Positions 22,527 to 33,941 of a stretch of DNA of 64,000 nucleotides are shown here, piece after piece. The stretch is from Letharia columbiana (taxonomy: Eukaryota > Ascomycota > Lecanoromycetes > Lecanorales > Parmeliaceae): the NCBI RefSeq assembly GCF_014066305.1, contig NW_023501059.1:310001-374000 (forward strand). The letters are read 5' to 3'. The notes under the pieces are model-generated. The model ran no database searches. It was given only the letters and a program-made list of their open reading frames with translations, and was not told where the DNA came from. The stretch's first letter is position 1; the number at the start of each line of letters is the position of its first letter. The translations under genes and the position numbers were made by a program.

Positions 22527-23622
22527 TGTGAGACGGTGAGAAAAGTATTGAGATCTTTGCAAATTGAGCGAAACGACAAAACTGTTATAAGAGAGAGCAG
22601 AGTCGCAGAGGAGCCTCTGCTTTATACTCTTGAGTCACGTACTTTAGCTAGTAATTATAGATCGCCCGACCCTAGGCAAACGCGACGGTGCCGGTCAATG
22701 GAAGGCAGATTAGAAAGGAGAAGGAGCAAGTAATGCGGTCAGCGAGATACAAAGATACTGGGAATCATTAGCTCCACGATCAGGCAGCGGTCAGTCCACG
22801 CCCACTCCATGCTTGCTAGTGTCGCTTTACACCGACAGCCATTGGCATCCTGGCGGATTACTGTTATTCTCTAATCTACCGTGCATCATGGATATCTTAG
22901 TAGGATGTCAAAATGAACGACATCACCCTAGTATTAATTGTTCGATGTGATGAAGCTGAGAGACTGAAAGCGTGGAGCTGGCTGAATGATAAAGTACCTT
23001 AGGCTTTGAGTCTTGAGATCCAGCGCCAGACCCCTGCTTCCTGCGCGCCCGCAACTTCCCCGCCACCAATATTTATTCCAACCTCTCCGCCAAGACATAA
23101 AGTAACCACCGAATCACTTGCCCAACTGAACTGCTCCCATCTGCACTTTTGTTCATTCCTTCTGCAACCTTCCGATATTATACAGAAGACTCGCAGCGCT
23201 TCTTCCGCGTTGCACAATTGTCACCTCGAAGCTCAAGAGGTCCACCCCCGTCCGCTCTGATCGAACGGTCAAATCGCAAGCTTCCACGCCTTCGTGCGCC
23301 CCCACCGTCCAATCACTCTCGGCGCTTCGCTGGTGAAGAAAATAAACGCAAAAGATACTGAACATCATCCTAGTTGCATCTCAGCTCCCCAGACCTGGTA
23401 ATCGCAGCTTTGCAGCTTCGGCGAAAAGTGCCCGAGGAGCCGTCGACAACAGCAAGAGCGGAGCGCCCTCCGACTATCTAGCGCGCAGAAGAGCGCTCAA
23501 GAACCTCTCGTACAAGCTTCACGACATCAGCTTCAGCAAGGAGAGCCTCCCGAAAACATTACATCTCTCACCACTATCTACAAAAATCGCTGCCAACCAC
23601 TAGCCCTCGCCTCTCATACACA
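22527..23622. promoter_or_regulatory. Divergent promoter region, GNAT and four-helix membrane protein
   Basis: A 1.1-kb spacer between genes read outward. Small open frames near 23006-23361 on the plus strand lie in what is probably the 5' leader of the membrane-protein gene and lack features. The bases just before 23623 (CACAATGGCC) give a good start context. Confidence 0.45.
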
Positions 23623-24247
23623 ATGGCCAACGAAGTCCTCATCCGCGTGCTCGAGCGAAAACGGAAATACGTGTGGCCCGAAGCGCAGCTCAACTTCTGG
23701 CTCATCGTCATGATAGCGGCTGCTGCAACCATAGTCGGTATATTCACCTACTTCATGCACCTGCAATCCGTGTTCCATCTCGGAGTACCCTGGTATGCCT
23801 TTACCCTCACCTCTCCCGCCCCCCCCTCCCACAACCAACTTAGTGGCTAATAGAATATGTCCTCCGTTCAGGATATTCCCCTACAGCATAGCAACCGGCT
23901 CCATCTGCCTCCTCTTCCTCTTCATCATCCTCGTCCTAATCCAACAAAGACAACTCCTCCCCGGCATCGTCGTCCTCGGCTCCTTCATCCTCTTCGTCCT
24001 CTTCTTAACCGGACTCATCGAAACCTCCATCCAACTCTTCGGCCCCACCGGCTCCGTAAACAGCTACTGCAACCTTTACCGGCCGAGCTCAGGCCTGGCA
24101 AACTCGCAAGCGACGCTGGCGTATTTGGAGACGCAGGGGATATGTCAGGATTGGAAAGCAGCGTTTGCCTTTTATATCATCGGGACGGTATTTTTGCTGT
24201 GGATGATGGTGATGGCGTGGCAGGTTAATCAGGACAATTTTGACTGA
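23623..24247 (+). CDS. Small four-helix membrane protein
   Basis: Exons 23623-23792 and 23872-24247 join in phase to give 181 residues. Four hydrophobic segments are visible: FWLIVMIAAAATIVGIFTYF, the run after PYSIATGSICLLFLF, GIVVLGSFILFVLFLTGLI and AFAFYIIGTVFLLWMMVMAW. The loop between helices 3 and 4 has two cysteines (YCNLY and ICQDW) that could form a disulfide outside the membrane, a layout seen in fungal Sur7/MARVEL-like families. I do not recognise a specific family. The charged cytosolic N-terminus (VLERKRKYVWPEAQ) and short tail suggest a small plasma-membrane or endomembrane protein of unknown function. Confidence 0.8.
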
Positions 24248-24788
24248 AAAGGGCATGGGAGTTTTTATGAGCGATATGAGCAAGTGTCCATACATAGCGT
24301 GCGGAGTCCGGCTGGATCTTGGGGAGCCACATTTACGTGTATAGTCTATACGATGGAAACATTACGTTTGGCAGAGACGATTTGCATATCTCGCCAGCCT
24401 TTCACATCCGCCACTGCTCAAAAGGTTGGGTGAGGGGGGGGGGGGCAGAAGACTGGCTCCAGCCTCATCAATCCTGTGCTCAAAGCAGGGCTTCAAGCCG
24501 AGCGAATGCCACTTATCAAGGGCAGCACAACCCGGCAGAGTGCGCTTTTGACCGAAAGCTGGTTTGTGATCTCGAGATCTCATGTTTATACAGCGCCAGA
24601 ACTGCCACTCTTTCGAGGCAGCTTACCTTTCGCAAGACATGGCAACATAAATGCGGTAGATCCTTCTGGAAACGACCAACCTCCGGCCGCCATACCCCGT
24701 TGACCGTGAGCCGGCTCTGACCCATGTCCCCGTCTCCATGCCGACTGCGAACGCCAGAACCTCCCGATTGCCGCGAACCAAGTTGCCA
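24248..24788. other. Convergent intergenic region with a poly-G run
   Basis: The 3' flanks of the four-helix protein and the prenylcysteine oxidase. It contains a run of twelve G at 24434-24445, where sequencing length error is likely. No gene is seen. Confidence 0.6.
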
Positions 24789-26513
24789 TCAAAGCTCCTC
24801 CACTGTAGATTTCCCAGCCATAGGCACCTGTTCCATCGTCTCTCTACTCTCACCCTCCGCCTTCTCCGTTCCCTCTTGCATCGATTTTTGCTTGCCCTCT
24901 ATTTCCGCCTTTTCCAATGTGTCCTCGAACATTTCCTTCTCAGTCCTCTCCCTTTTCCACCCATCAGCAATCAACCTCGCCACATTCATCCCCATCAGCG
25001 AACTCGTCTCCATTGTACTGATAAAACTCTCGATTCCGCTCGTATACCACACGTTCCCTTCCTCATCCAGCTGCACATCCTCAAACGTAACTCGAGGCGG
25101 TAAGTACGGATAGCTCTGCCAGACTTTCTCGTAGATCCAGCTGATATCCCTTTGGTCGTTTGTGTTTTGGGTTAGAATACTGTGAAGCCAGGAGGTGGAG
25201 ATAGGGGCGGGGCTGAAGATTTTGTAAAGGTATTCGCGTTGGTGAGTGGCTGGGTTTGTGAGGGTGCGGAGGGTGGAGAAGCTGTAGAAAAGTGGAGGAT
25301 TGGCGTTGGTTTTGGGGGTTGTGGTGAGGATTGTTGTTGGGACGCCACTCTCGAGGTTGAAGGCCTGTGGATCAAGTTTGCGGGGGGAGGTGAAAAGCGT
25401 GACGTGCAGATTCACGTAGGGGATTTCTGGAGGTGGGTTTACCGGAGCAGGGGTGAGACTAAGCTTTGCGAACTGAAGTGGAGCTGCGAAGACAACGGTA
25501 TCGTAAACAGCGAGGTCGATACCAGTGGGATAGGAAGGCGAGAGCGCGTTGACGGCGTAGCTGCCGTCAGATTGACGGTAGACATTCGACACGCTGGTAT
25601 TGAGCAGAAGCTCTGCCCCAGAAGCTTTGAGCATGCCATCAAAGATCTGCCAATTGCCTCCCTGAATCGACATAGCACCATCCGTAGCCATGCAGACCAT
25701 ACTCTCCAGCCCATGTATCTTGTCGATATTCTGGGCATAGTTCACCCTTGTGCTCGCCTGGATGATGTCCATCCCAAACGGGCCTTGAATGCCATTCGCC
25801 TGCAGGAATTGTTCTCCAGTTGCCGCCGTGGCCTCGGTCAAACCGACGTCGTATGCCGTTTGAGACAGGTCCTTGAATGGAAAATGTGGCTCGTCATACA
25901 TCTTGAGGAAGGCCCCAACCGTTGTTTTCATCAGCTGCTGTGTCCGGATGGGAGCCAAGCCATATTTCCATAATATCTTCGCTGTAGTCCACCAGCCACT
26001 CTCGCTTCCCATGAAGACCCAGTCGGTTCCATCGTAGACACCCAACGAGTTCGGCAGATCCTCGATCTTCGGCTTAAATCCCTGAGTCGCCAGACCGAAC
26101 TCTCTAGTTGCAGAGACGAGATTCTTATTCACTTGCACGAAGATGCTAGCGCCCAGTTCAACAGGCTCCGTAGGGTCACCGTACACATCGACGGTGGTCG
26201 ATCTACCTCCTACATAGCCCGAGCGCTCATAGACAGTAATATTGACCCTGCTGCAAGGATGCTTGAAGCGATCAAGATAGTAGGCAGCTGATGCACCACC
26301 GGAACCAGCACCGATTATAGCCACGCTCTTGACCGGCTCAGTGGGGTCGCATTGGTATAATTCCGCATCTGGGAGCATTACAACAACCCATTCTGTGTCT
26401 AAGGGCGCGGAAGGGTAGAGCAAGAAGCAGATGGCGATAGCTAAGCAGATGAGACCGAGGACTCTTCGACGCGACCAGAAGGCAGACCGAGAGGGGGGCT
26501 GTGCTGGTTCCAT
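24789..26513 (-). CDS. Prenylcysteine oxidase (FAD-dependent)
   Basis: A single-exon gene of 574 residues. Prenylcysteine oxidases cleave the thioether of farnesyl- or geranylgeranyl-cysteine released from degraded prenylated proteins, giving an aldehyde, cysteine and hydrogen peroxide. The N-terminus has one membrane anchor (RRVLGLICLAIAICFLLYPS), which would place the enzyme in the secretory or vacuolar lumen. The FAD-binding Rossmann motif VAIIGAGSGGASAAYYLDRF is near residue 65, followed by the family's YVGGRSTTVDVYGDPTEPVE segment. The C-terminal half has the family block WYTSGIESFISTMETSSLMG. The last ~50 residues are a charged, low-complexity extension. Length and domain order are normal for the fungal family. 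Confidence 0.9.
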   Translation of the reverse strand: MEPAQPPSRSAFWSRRRVLGLICLAIAICFLLYPSAPLDTEWVVVMLPDAELYQCDPTEPVKSVAIIGAGSGGASAAYYLDRFKHPCSRVNITVYERSGYVGGRSTTVDVYGDPTEPVELGASIFVQVNKNLVSATREFGLATQGFKPKIEDLPNSLGVYDGTDWVFMGSESGWWTTAKILWKYGLAPIRTQQLMKTTVGAFLKMYDEPHFPFKDLSQTAYDVGLTEATAATGEQFLQANGIQGPFGMDIIQASTRVNYAQNIDKIHGLESMVCMATDGAMSIQGGNWQIFDGMLKASGAELLLNTSVSNVYRQSDGSYAVNALSPSYPTGIDLAVYDTVVFAAPLQFAKLSLTPAPVNPPPEIPYVNLHVTLFTSPRKLDPQAFNLESGVPTTILTTTPKTNANPPLFYSFSTLRTLTNPATHQREYLYKIFSPAPISTSWLHSILTQNTNDQRDISWIYEKVWQSYPYLPPRVTFEDVQLDEEGNVWYTSGIESFISTMETSSLMGMNVARLIADGWKRERTEKEMFEDTLEKAEIEGKQKSMQEGTEKAEGESRETMEQVPMAGKSTVEEL

Positions 26514-28214
26514 GCTGGCTAATTATTGAGTATAGGCTTCGTTGTATTGATATTTCTCGAAAGCGAATATAATCTCAGCACCAGTCATCTGATGTGAAGT
26601 AGAGACTTGTTTTGACGGCATGATTGAGGGCTGAGGCCATCAGCCTGCTGTGTGAACAGGCGCTGGAGGAGGTGAGGCAAGAAGTCTACTGTACTTCCAC
26701 GCTACCAGCAGGGCTTGGCATTCTGCCCTCCAGTAATTTGGGGGCAGCTATACGAAGGTCTGCACTGGAGATCGTGCACTTCGAGACGTTTGCGCCAATA
26801 TTTCCGGCGACGTCTCGCCTAGAAGGTTGCCGAGCTGCTTTTGAGGATTGCCTCGACACGCCTATAACTACGTCGCCGACATCAAGGTCGCAACATTCCG
26901 CACTCATCTAGCCTGCTACTATATGCAGTGTAACAAGCCCATCAACGCTGACTCGACGTTGGATGAGGCTTTCAAGAACTGTGAATGTGGCGTCCACATT
27001 GGAACAGCAGACCCGAATGGAATTCCTGTCCGGATACCAATCACTTATATGGGCAGCTAGAGGTTCTAAAGCATACTTGCAGGAGATCCTCGACGTGTCC
27101 AGTCTCGGACACATGTCGTTGGGGAATAACTAGGGTAAGGCGCTTACGTGGAGATCGCGTGCGAGTTCTTGAAGGGCATCGTTCACTTCAACGTCGGGGT
27201 TTACCAGCGGGCGATGAAACTTCTCGAGTTGGTCCTCAAAGCGAGGGAGCAGATGTTCGTATCTGATCATGGTGATACCTTGAGTAGTAAATAGCTGGTT
27301 GCCCTGTGCGGGTAGTCTCAACCGGACGGGGCGGGGAAAGTGTGTTCAAACTTTGCAATCTGCCCTCAACATCAATAGCTCCTTGTACAGATATATACTT
27401 GCCTTGGTACAAACTTTGCGAGACACTGCAACACACAAAAAGCAACTTTCAATGGCGCAGAGAGGACCTTGGTTGCGAAGCCTCCAGGATCTCTCTCTGC
27501 ATGAAGTAAGATGCCGAGAACCAGGACACTCACCTCGAAAAAACAGAGCCTGACCGGCAGAAGATTTCCCAGTTGACCGCCGCACCCTTCGGTACTGATG
27601 ATTCCATCGAGATGCGTGATGCCAATGGGGCCAGCAAAGGGGAGACACAATACTGGGCTCGACTGGCAAAGGATTGGCGACAGGAATGGGAATATTGAAT
27701 TCTTGGAGATTTTGGGCGCCACATGGCAGATGATAGAAGGGAGATGGGCGGTTATGACTATGGCGTATATCTGTGGCGTAGATGTACGGCGGGTGTCTGG
27801 AGTACAATCGGCGATAGGTGGTGATTGCCTTGGCTTCTGGGTCGGATTTCTAGCTTGTCGATTCTGCTCATAGCATGCTTAGGATTTGGGGGGAAGTGTG
27901 CATTCCGAGATATCGATATCAGTCTAAACACAGTGATAATCATGCGGTGGGGAGTTGCCCAGTGATTCCGAAAAGCACAACGTTTGATGCACTTGTGGTA
28001 GCAGCTCCATTGACTGACTATGAAAATGACTGCTGTCCTATGAGACTCATTACATTTGAGAGTTTCTCCCCAACTTTGCCATCTACATCCAGAGAATGAA
28101 TCCACCAAGGTAGGCTCTTGATGGTCACGTTTCAGACCTTCTCAGCCGTGTGCTTGTCTTGGTACAGTTTTCTACCACGCTCGTCATTCCTCGCCGTATT
28201 GACAACCTATTCCT
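26514..28214. other. 1.7-kb region with one weakly supported spliced gene
   Basis: Between the prenylcysteine oxidase and the NB-ARC gene. Apart from the tentative minus-strand model at 27148-27607, several short frames occur on both strands (for example plus 26848-27060) without domains. The sequence may hold one small multi-exon gene or its remains. Confidence 0.4.
27148..27607 (-). CDS. Tentative small multi-exon gene of unknown function
   Basis: Reading leftward from an ATG at 27607, MESSVPKGAAVNWEIFCRSG precedes a GTGAGT donor. Further exon-like pieces follow that stay in phase across possible introns. The last join is phase-correct: one piece ends ADCK, and after an intron ending CGCACAG the next reads GNQLFTTQGITMIRYEHLLP, followed by a helical charged stretch, then a GTAAGC donor at 27147. 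The 37-base first intron is short and the 3' end is not found, so this may be a partial or decayed gene. I recognise no family. Confidence 0.25.
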
Positions 28215-30845
28215 TCAAAACCTTCCAGCCAAATGGTGATATCTTTCTTCTAGGCGGTTGAGACAGACCTCCCAAAATTGCTTCAACGCACCACAAGGGA
28301 ATATACGCTGACCTACTTGATATATAATTAGGTGTACCTGGCCCGAAACCTCTTCTCCCCGATCCGGCAGGGTTTCCATTCTCTCAAGGAGTTCACGAAC
28401 TAGGCTCTCCGCTTGCTCGTCCTCTCCTACCTTCCTCAACAGGTAAAGATTTACAAGACCTAGGAAACAGTTTGTTGCATCCTCGACAGCAAGTTCGAAA
28501 TGTTGATAGAATCCGTCCAGTGCCTGTCGCAAAAGACCTCTAATCTCATCGTCCTCATTACCCCATCCTTCCCGTACCGTATGTAAGGCTCCAAAATCCA
28601 GGCCCCCCCGCACAGTATCGTTTTCTCTTGCTCGACAATAAGCCACCAGAGCTGCAGATCTGCAAGTCTCTAAATCTTCACGACCCAAAATCTCAGATCG
28701 AATCTCGAGCGATTCAGTTGCGTGAGCGACTGCCGAAGTGTCGTTTCGATCCGACGACGCCAAGATTGCCGATTCGAAATGAAGGCTTGCTTGCGCCAGT
28801 CTGGTCTCTGTGGTTGGATGATGCAGCTGCACAGCTAGCAGTGTCTGGTGGTGAGTTCTCCAGGGAATCGTTGATCCACGCATGGACATCCGGGTGTAGG
28901 GCATGACGCGGGGGGAATATTGAAGTAAGGCATAATCTCTACGATAAGGCTTCATCGCTAGCATCTGCGTTTGGAAGCGTTGGATCGCCTGGGACGCGAA
29001 CGCATCTTCTTTGCCGGTTTTATTCTCTTTGAGCCACTGGCGAGTGGCTAGTTGGACCAGACGATGCATGCTGTATGAATACCCCTTAAACCCGGCGTTA
29101 AACCCGTCATTATCACCGTTCTCCCCTCGTACTTGATCGTCGCCTGTGACAAAGGAGAAGGCAATCAGGAACTCTATCGAGTCCTCGAAGTCCAATGGAT
29201 CAGTATTTTCGCTTTGCAAACACGATCTAGGAATACTTTGACGATCGAAATAGCTCATAATGGACAACAAATCAGCAGCGTTAGGATGTTCTGCTCTCAG
29301 GTATTCGAAGGACACAATAAAAGTCGTTGCCAGGGACTCCATTCGCCTCGTTTCTCTTCCATTGTCGCTAAATTCGTGTTTGAGAAGGCGCACTTTGTTA
29401 GAGTCACTTTTTCTGAACAGGACTAGATACTCTTTAATCGATATGCGACGTTTGGTCATATACGCAACAGCCTGGTTGATGGCAAGGGGTAAATAATCCA
29501 ACTCCTCGAGGAGGTCACGACGATCTTCAGAGGTGCTGCGGCCGATCAAGTCTTTGCCCAACAGATGTTGAGCTTCCTCTAGGTTCATCGACGTGATCAT
29601 TATTGGATCGTAATCTTGCGTAAGGTCCACACCAATGTCTCGGTTCCTGGATGTGTAGAGCACAGAACCATTCGCGCTCTGTGGGACGTAATCAATCAAT
29701 TTTTTGCCATGGATCTCTATCTTGAAGAAAGTCTCGATGCTGTCCACGTTGTCTATGATCATAAGCCATTCGAGCTCGTAGTGATTCTCGAGCCAATCCG
29801 TGACAAGCTGCATCATATTCTTCTCCGTATCCTCACGTCCGGGTACACCACAACATGTGGCGATCTTGTTATAACTTTGCTCAAAATTGACACCAGCGCT
29901 CGTATAGACCCAGAAGATCGAGGCTTGGGGCGATTTTTCTCGAAAGCGAAATGAGTATTCGAGGGCAATTTGAGATTTCCTATCGCCAAGGTCAGCAAAT
30001 CGTAGGCAAGACGTTTCAGGAGCGTCAAGAAACGTCACTCGATCTCCTCCAAATGGATGGAAAGGATCAGACGGAGGAAGAAAGCCTTATGCTTACCCGA
30101 CACCCCCAAGCCCGCATAGAGCAACGCTACGCTGCCCAGAGCTGAATTTGCGATCAATGTCGTCAAGGAACTCGACCCTTCCCACAAAATTATGGTTACG
30201 AGTGAATGGGAGGATTGTTATTGGAACATCAGGTTCTCGCATGACAGTAGACTTTGCGGCAACTTCGAGACAGAGGCTTTCCAATTGCTTTACGATATCC
30301 TCGTGGTTGCGGTCATTCTTGATCCTGTTCGGGGTAAGCTTACATCCTATTCCGTAGATCCGCTGGAAAAGGTAGAGATCTTACGCCATTCGGAGCTGAT
30401 GCTGCAAGCTCACCAAATCGAGAAGCCTATCTAAGCTCCTTTGAAGATCCTCGATTTCATCATCTGCATGAACGGAATTCAATGCCTTCCAAACCCTCTC
30501 CGCCTTCTTCGCCCCTTTCTGTAGATTCGAAGTGCCAGGCTTGCTGTTCTTTACCGTAAACCTCTTTAACCGCTCGTCCAAGTCCTTCGTTCGAGCTGTA
30601 CATGCCTCGAGTGTTTTCTTGTCATTTTCCACCGCAGTAAGGCCCTCTTGATCAAGTGCTTTGAGAGTTTCCGCGGTAGATGACAATCGATTGGCAAGAG
30701 TTTCGAGCTTCCTGGGGACTTCCCCTGCCGCTGTGGTGCCTAAGGAGAGTTGGTCGATACGCTCGTAAAGCGTGATTGCAAAATCGATGAACTGGAAGAC
30801 GTTGCCAGCAAAACTGACGGCAGCGAGGCCTTCCAAGCCGGACAT
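28215..30845 (-). CDS. NB-ARC STAND (NLR-like) protein with SesA-type N-terminus
   Basis: Three exons read leftward: 30845-30385, 30324-30097 and 29979-28215, giving 817 residues; both introns (60 and 117 bases) are GT-AG and phase-correct. The N-terminal ~150 residues (MSGLEGLAAVSFAGNVFQFI) resemble the SesA/NACHT-associated helical domain of fungal STAND proteins. The NB-ARC has a P-loop ALCGLGGVGKSQIALEY around residues 222-237 (the second intron falls inside it), Walker B WLMIIDNVDS, the SVLYTSRNRD segment and the GLPL-like LDYLPLAINQAVAYM. The remaining ~450 residues are helical; an MHRLVQLATRQWL segment looks like the winged-helix end, and no clear tetratricopeptide repeats are seen. 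These proteins are thought to sense non-self signals and trigger cell death; that role is inference here. A membrane lectin gene lies upstream in the same orientation. Confidence 0.87.
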
Positions 30846-31696
30846 TTTTGGATGGAGAGTGCTAATAGAAGTAGTAAATGGCAAGGACTGAAGGAGCGGG
30901 GTACGAGGCTGCGAATTTCGATATCCTGCATGATGCGGTCATAACGACAACGACTGAACAATATTCGCCTGGCTATCATGGAGACAGAGCAGCCAACGAA
31001 ACGCTCCCGGCTGTCCTGTCTCCAAGAACATCTTGATACAAAGGCTGCTTTAGCATTCTATGGCTAACAGGCTTTGCTTGCGCCGATCGAGAGTAACCTG
31101 ATACTCTGCTCTCACGCCATATCTGTCGCTACTCTTATATCATGAGCCGTCAGAACTCATGGACTGATGAACAAAAGTTCGGAATCCCTGGTCATAAGGC
31201 TAGCCTTATGAGGCCAAGACTGGTTCCCATGCCAACAGTGGGCCTTAGGGTAGTTTCATGGCGGTAAATAGAGACACTTGGCCGTCGGAAGCCATATGTA
31301 TACTCGTTCGACACCAGCGAGACCAGCAGGTGGCTCTTTACTCGATATCGTCTCTTTCAGAGCCATAGCATTCTTCCGTAGCCACAGTCTGCTCACACTT
31401 CAATCTCCAGCCCGTTTGACGTGGATGGTCATTTAGAAAATTCTTTAGTTAGTCGATGTTGCTCACAGATCGAATCGACTGTATGACTGACTGTATGCTA
31501 AGCCATCTATATAGTGAACCCACTTGGAGCGACGCGGCATGGATATTATAGAATGCTGCCTTACACCTTGTGTCTGACAAAACAAGCTGGAGCGCCTTCG
31601 CCGTCCCTGTGTGCCTTAGTGCACGAAGAATAGACTGTTTGGATCCTCCCGAGCCTCTCACACCAACAACGCCAGTACAGCCCATGACATCAACGC
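30846..31696. other. Intergenic region between the lectin and NB-ARC genes
   Basis: An 851-base spacer between two minus-strand genes; it should hold the NB-ARC promoter and the lectin 3' end. A 55-base motif at 31322-31376 recurs at 61633-61687. Minus-strand frame 31449-31805 overlaps the lectin end and is judged spurious. Confidence 0.5.
31322..31376. repeat. Dispersed 55-base motif, copy 1
   Basis: It shares about 47 of 55 positions with 61633-61687, including the unbroken core TCTCTTTCAGAGCCATA. The flanks do not match. It lies about 480 bases upstream of the NB-ARC start. Confidence 0.7.
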
Positions 31697-33941
31697 CTAT
31701 GCAAACCACGGTCTCCAACCAATCATACGATACGTCCTCTTCTGATTCGGCTGCGAATTCGAACTCCCCAATGGGATCCGTATCTGACCGGTCGATGCTG
31801 GCCACGTCGAATTCGCAACCGGTCTACTGATCTCCAACAGCTCGCCGAACCCGCTCAAGCTCATCGAGTCGAGCGGATCCCCCGTGATCTTGTCAGCCCA
31901 GAAAACGTAGATCTGCCCGGGAAGGCCCTGGACGATGTTGTTTGATGCTGCTAGAGGTCGGTAGAGCGAGACTTCGCCAGCTTGATTGGTGGCGAGGTTT
32001 GGGCTGGCGACGAGAGGTGAGCTGAGGTTGTAGGCTTCTTGGTTGTTGATTGATCCCGGGGTACCGGTGATGACTAGTTCGTGGATGGTGGGTGGAGCGT
32101 TTTGGCTAGTGCTGCTGTAATGGTAGACGTAGGTTGATCCGTTCTGCGATATGGCGGCGATGTCGGCATTGTTGTAATCGAGCAAATTTGGAAAGCTGAT
32201 GCCTAGAATGCCGACGTCAATTCTGATCATGATGAATTTTCATAGTCGTGGTGCATACCATTCTTGTACGTCCCAGTGGGATCCAAGAGGGACATCCAGG
32301 CCTCTTGCAAGGTGTTGTTGCCGGAAGAAAAGAATAGCCTTAAGATTTGCGTGCTTTCATCGATAGTCGCCGCCAAGTGGGAATTTGGCCACGGATTGTG
32401 CAACTTTGCCCCATCTGCCCATGAATCGGTACTCTGAGTCCAGATCAATTCTTGCACATAGGCTGCTCCGGTTAAATTCTCCGCATGGTAATAGAGCCGA
32501 AGACCCGGTCCCGTGTTGAAGTTCTCCGAATAGACTGCTGCCATTCGATAGCCGTCCCAGTCATTCTTTGGGTCCTGAGTCACTGAAGGTAAGGAAAGGT
32601 TCGCCACGGCGGCGATGTTCATATTGTTCAAAGTGCCAGGCTCCCAGTAAGCCGTGCTGGAAAAGACTTTTCTTTTTTCTTGCAACAGTCCATTCAATCC
32701 TACATAAAAAATGCTTCCCTAGGACTTCGTTACGCCTCATGCATTGGCAAGGAGCTCAAGTTGGTCTTACCTGCTGATTCGAACCGTTGAGGTAAGTCAC
32801 CGTTGCAAGCCCCGTGTTGTTGATCGCATCGGTGAAGATAGGCCTAGCCTTCTGTTAGTGGGACATTTCGTACATTGCTCTTCTTCAATCTTACAGAGCG
32901 CTTTGCCAAGACATCAAGCCATTAGAGACGGCTTCCTTGATGTTTCCAAGGGCTGATTGATAATATATCCGGAAAGCTTGTTGGCTTTCAGCACTGGAAC
33001 CGCCCTGGTTATAAGATATCACATTTAGTGGTGACCCTGCCACGATATCTCCTTGCCTAGCGCATGACTATGTCAGTTACCCATTTTCTACCAGCTCTGA
33101 ATGTGGACCTACTGCAAATGCAACGACGTGGTGTTATTTGCACTGTTGGTGGTATCATTTGTCGAAACATTGGATGCCGGCTGCCCAGACGAAGAAGATC
33201 TCCCACTGCGTGATTGCAGTCCGCCTACTACTCCGCTAATGACAGCTGCAGCAAGGACGATGGCCAGGATGAGGCCTAGAAGCTCCCAGAAATGCTTCTG
33301 TCGCAGACCGCATGTTCTCTTCTCTGGTGGTGGGAGGGAGCCCAGGCCCTCATCCATCTCCTTGGGGCCCATCGGAGACATCGGGCTTAGTGTCCCTTCT
33401 GGAGAAGTTGGAATACCCATAGGGATACCCACAGGGACTCCTGCGTGTGCCTGCTTCTCGTTGAGATAGAATCCATGGTGGTTGAAATCATCGTCGAGCA
33501 AGCCTTGGGATTTTGAATCGTCCAAATGCGGATCTCGATTATCTCTGGCTCTTGTGTCGAGTTGCAGACCTTCGTAGTCTACCTTGTCGATTGGCGACTA
33601 ACTCGGATGTCAGTTTCCTTAAGCAGTGCATGCGCAGTAGATGAATCACCTTCTCGTTGTTGACTGACGAGCGAGTTGTCATCGTGACTAGTTGCGCCAA
33701 TCATCCAGGACTCAGAGGCGACTTGGATTCGAGTACGCCAGCCACGTGAGAGTAGCATTGAGAGATGCGCCGGAGGGCTTGCTTTAAGGATCAAATTCTC
33801 CGAGACACAAAGGATACTACTACTAACGGTGCGATGCGTTGCGTCGTCACACGCTAGATCCAACAACATGAAGGGATACATGCGCACAAAGGAGGCAAAG
33901 CTCTGCGGAAATCGTCTTACCTTTCCTTGGCGTTTGGGCAT
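31697..33941 (-). CDS. Membrane-anchored fucose-specific-lectin-like protein
   Basis: Six exons read leftward: 33941-33921, 33597-33113, 33056-32895, 32843-32771, 32718-32259 and 32202-31697, giving 568 residues; every join is phase-consistent. The N-terminal ~108 residues are cytosolic, with a Pro/Gly/Met-rich segment (VGIPMGIPTSPEGTLSPMSP). One transmembrane helix follows (about 110-134, FWELLGLILAIVLAAAVISG), then a Ser/Asn-rich stalk with N-glycosylation sites, then a domain of about 400 residues with blades typical of fungal fucose-specific (AAL-type) beta-propeller lectins: SPLNVISYNQGG, RIYYQSALGNIKEAV, RMAAVYSENF and LRLYYHAENLTGAAYVQEL. Sugar preference is inferred from family resemblance only. 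The first exon, seven codons before a 323-base intron, is the least certain part. Confidence 0.78.

Noticed and set aside
31449..31805. Minus-strand 118-codon frame overlapping the end of the lectin gene
   Set aside because: It overlaps lectin coding sequence in another frame and has no domain; it looks like a shadow frame.
32771..32843. tRNA B-box-like GGTTCGAATC on the minus strand
   Set aside because: It lies inside a phase-correct lectin exon (codons for NGSNQ) and no cloverleaf or A box surrounds it.
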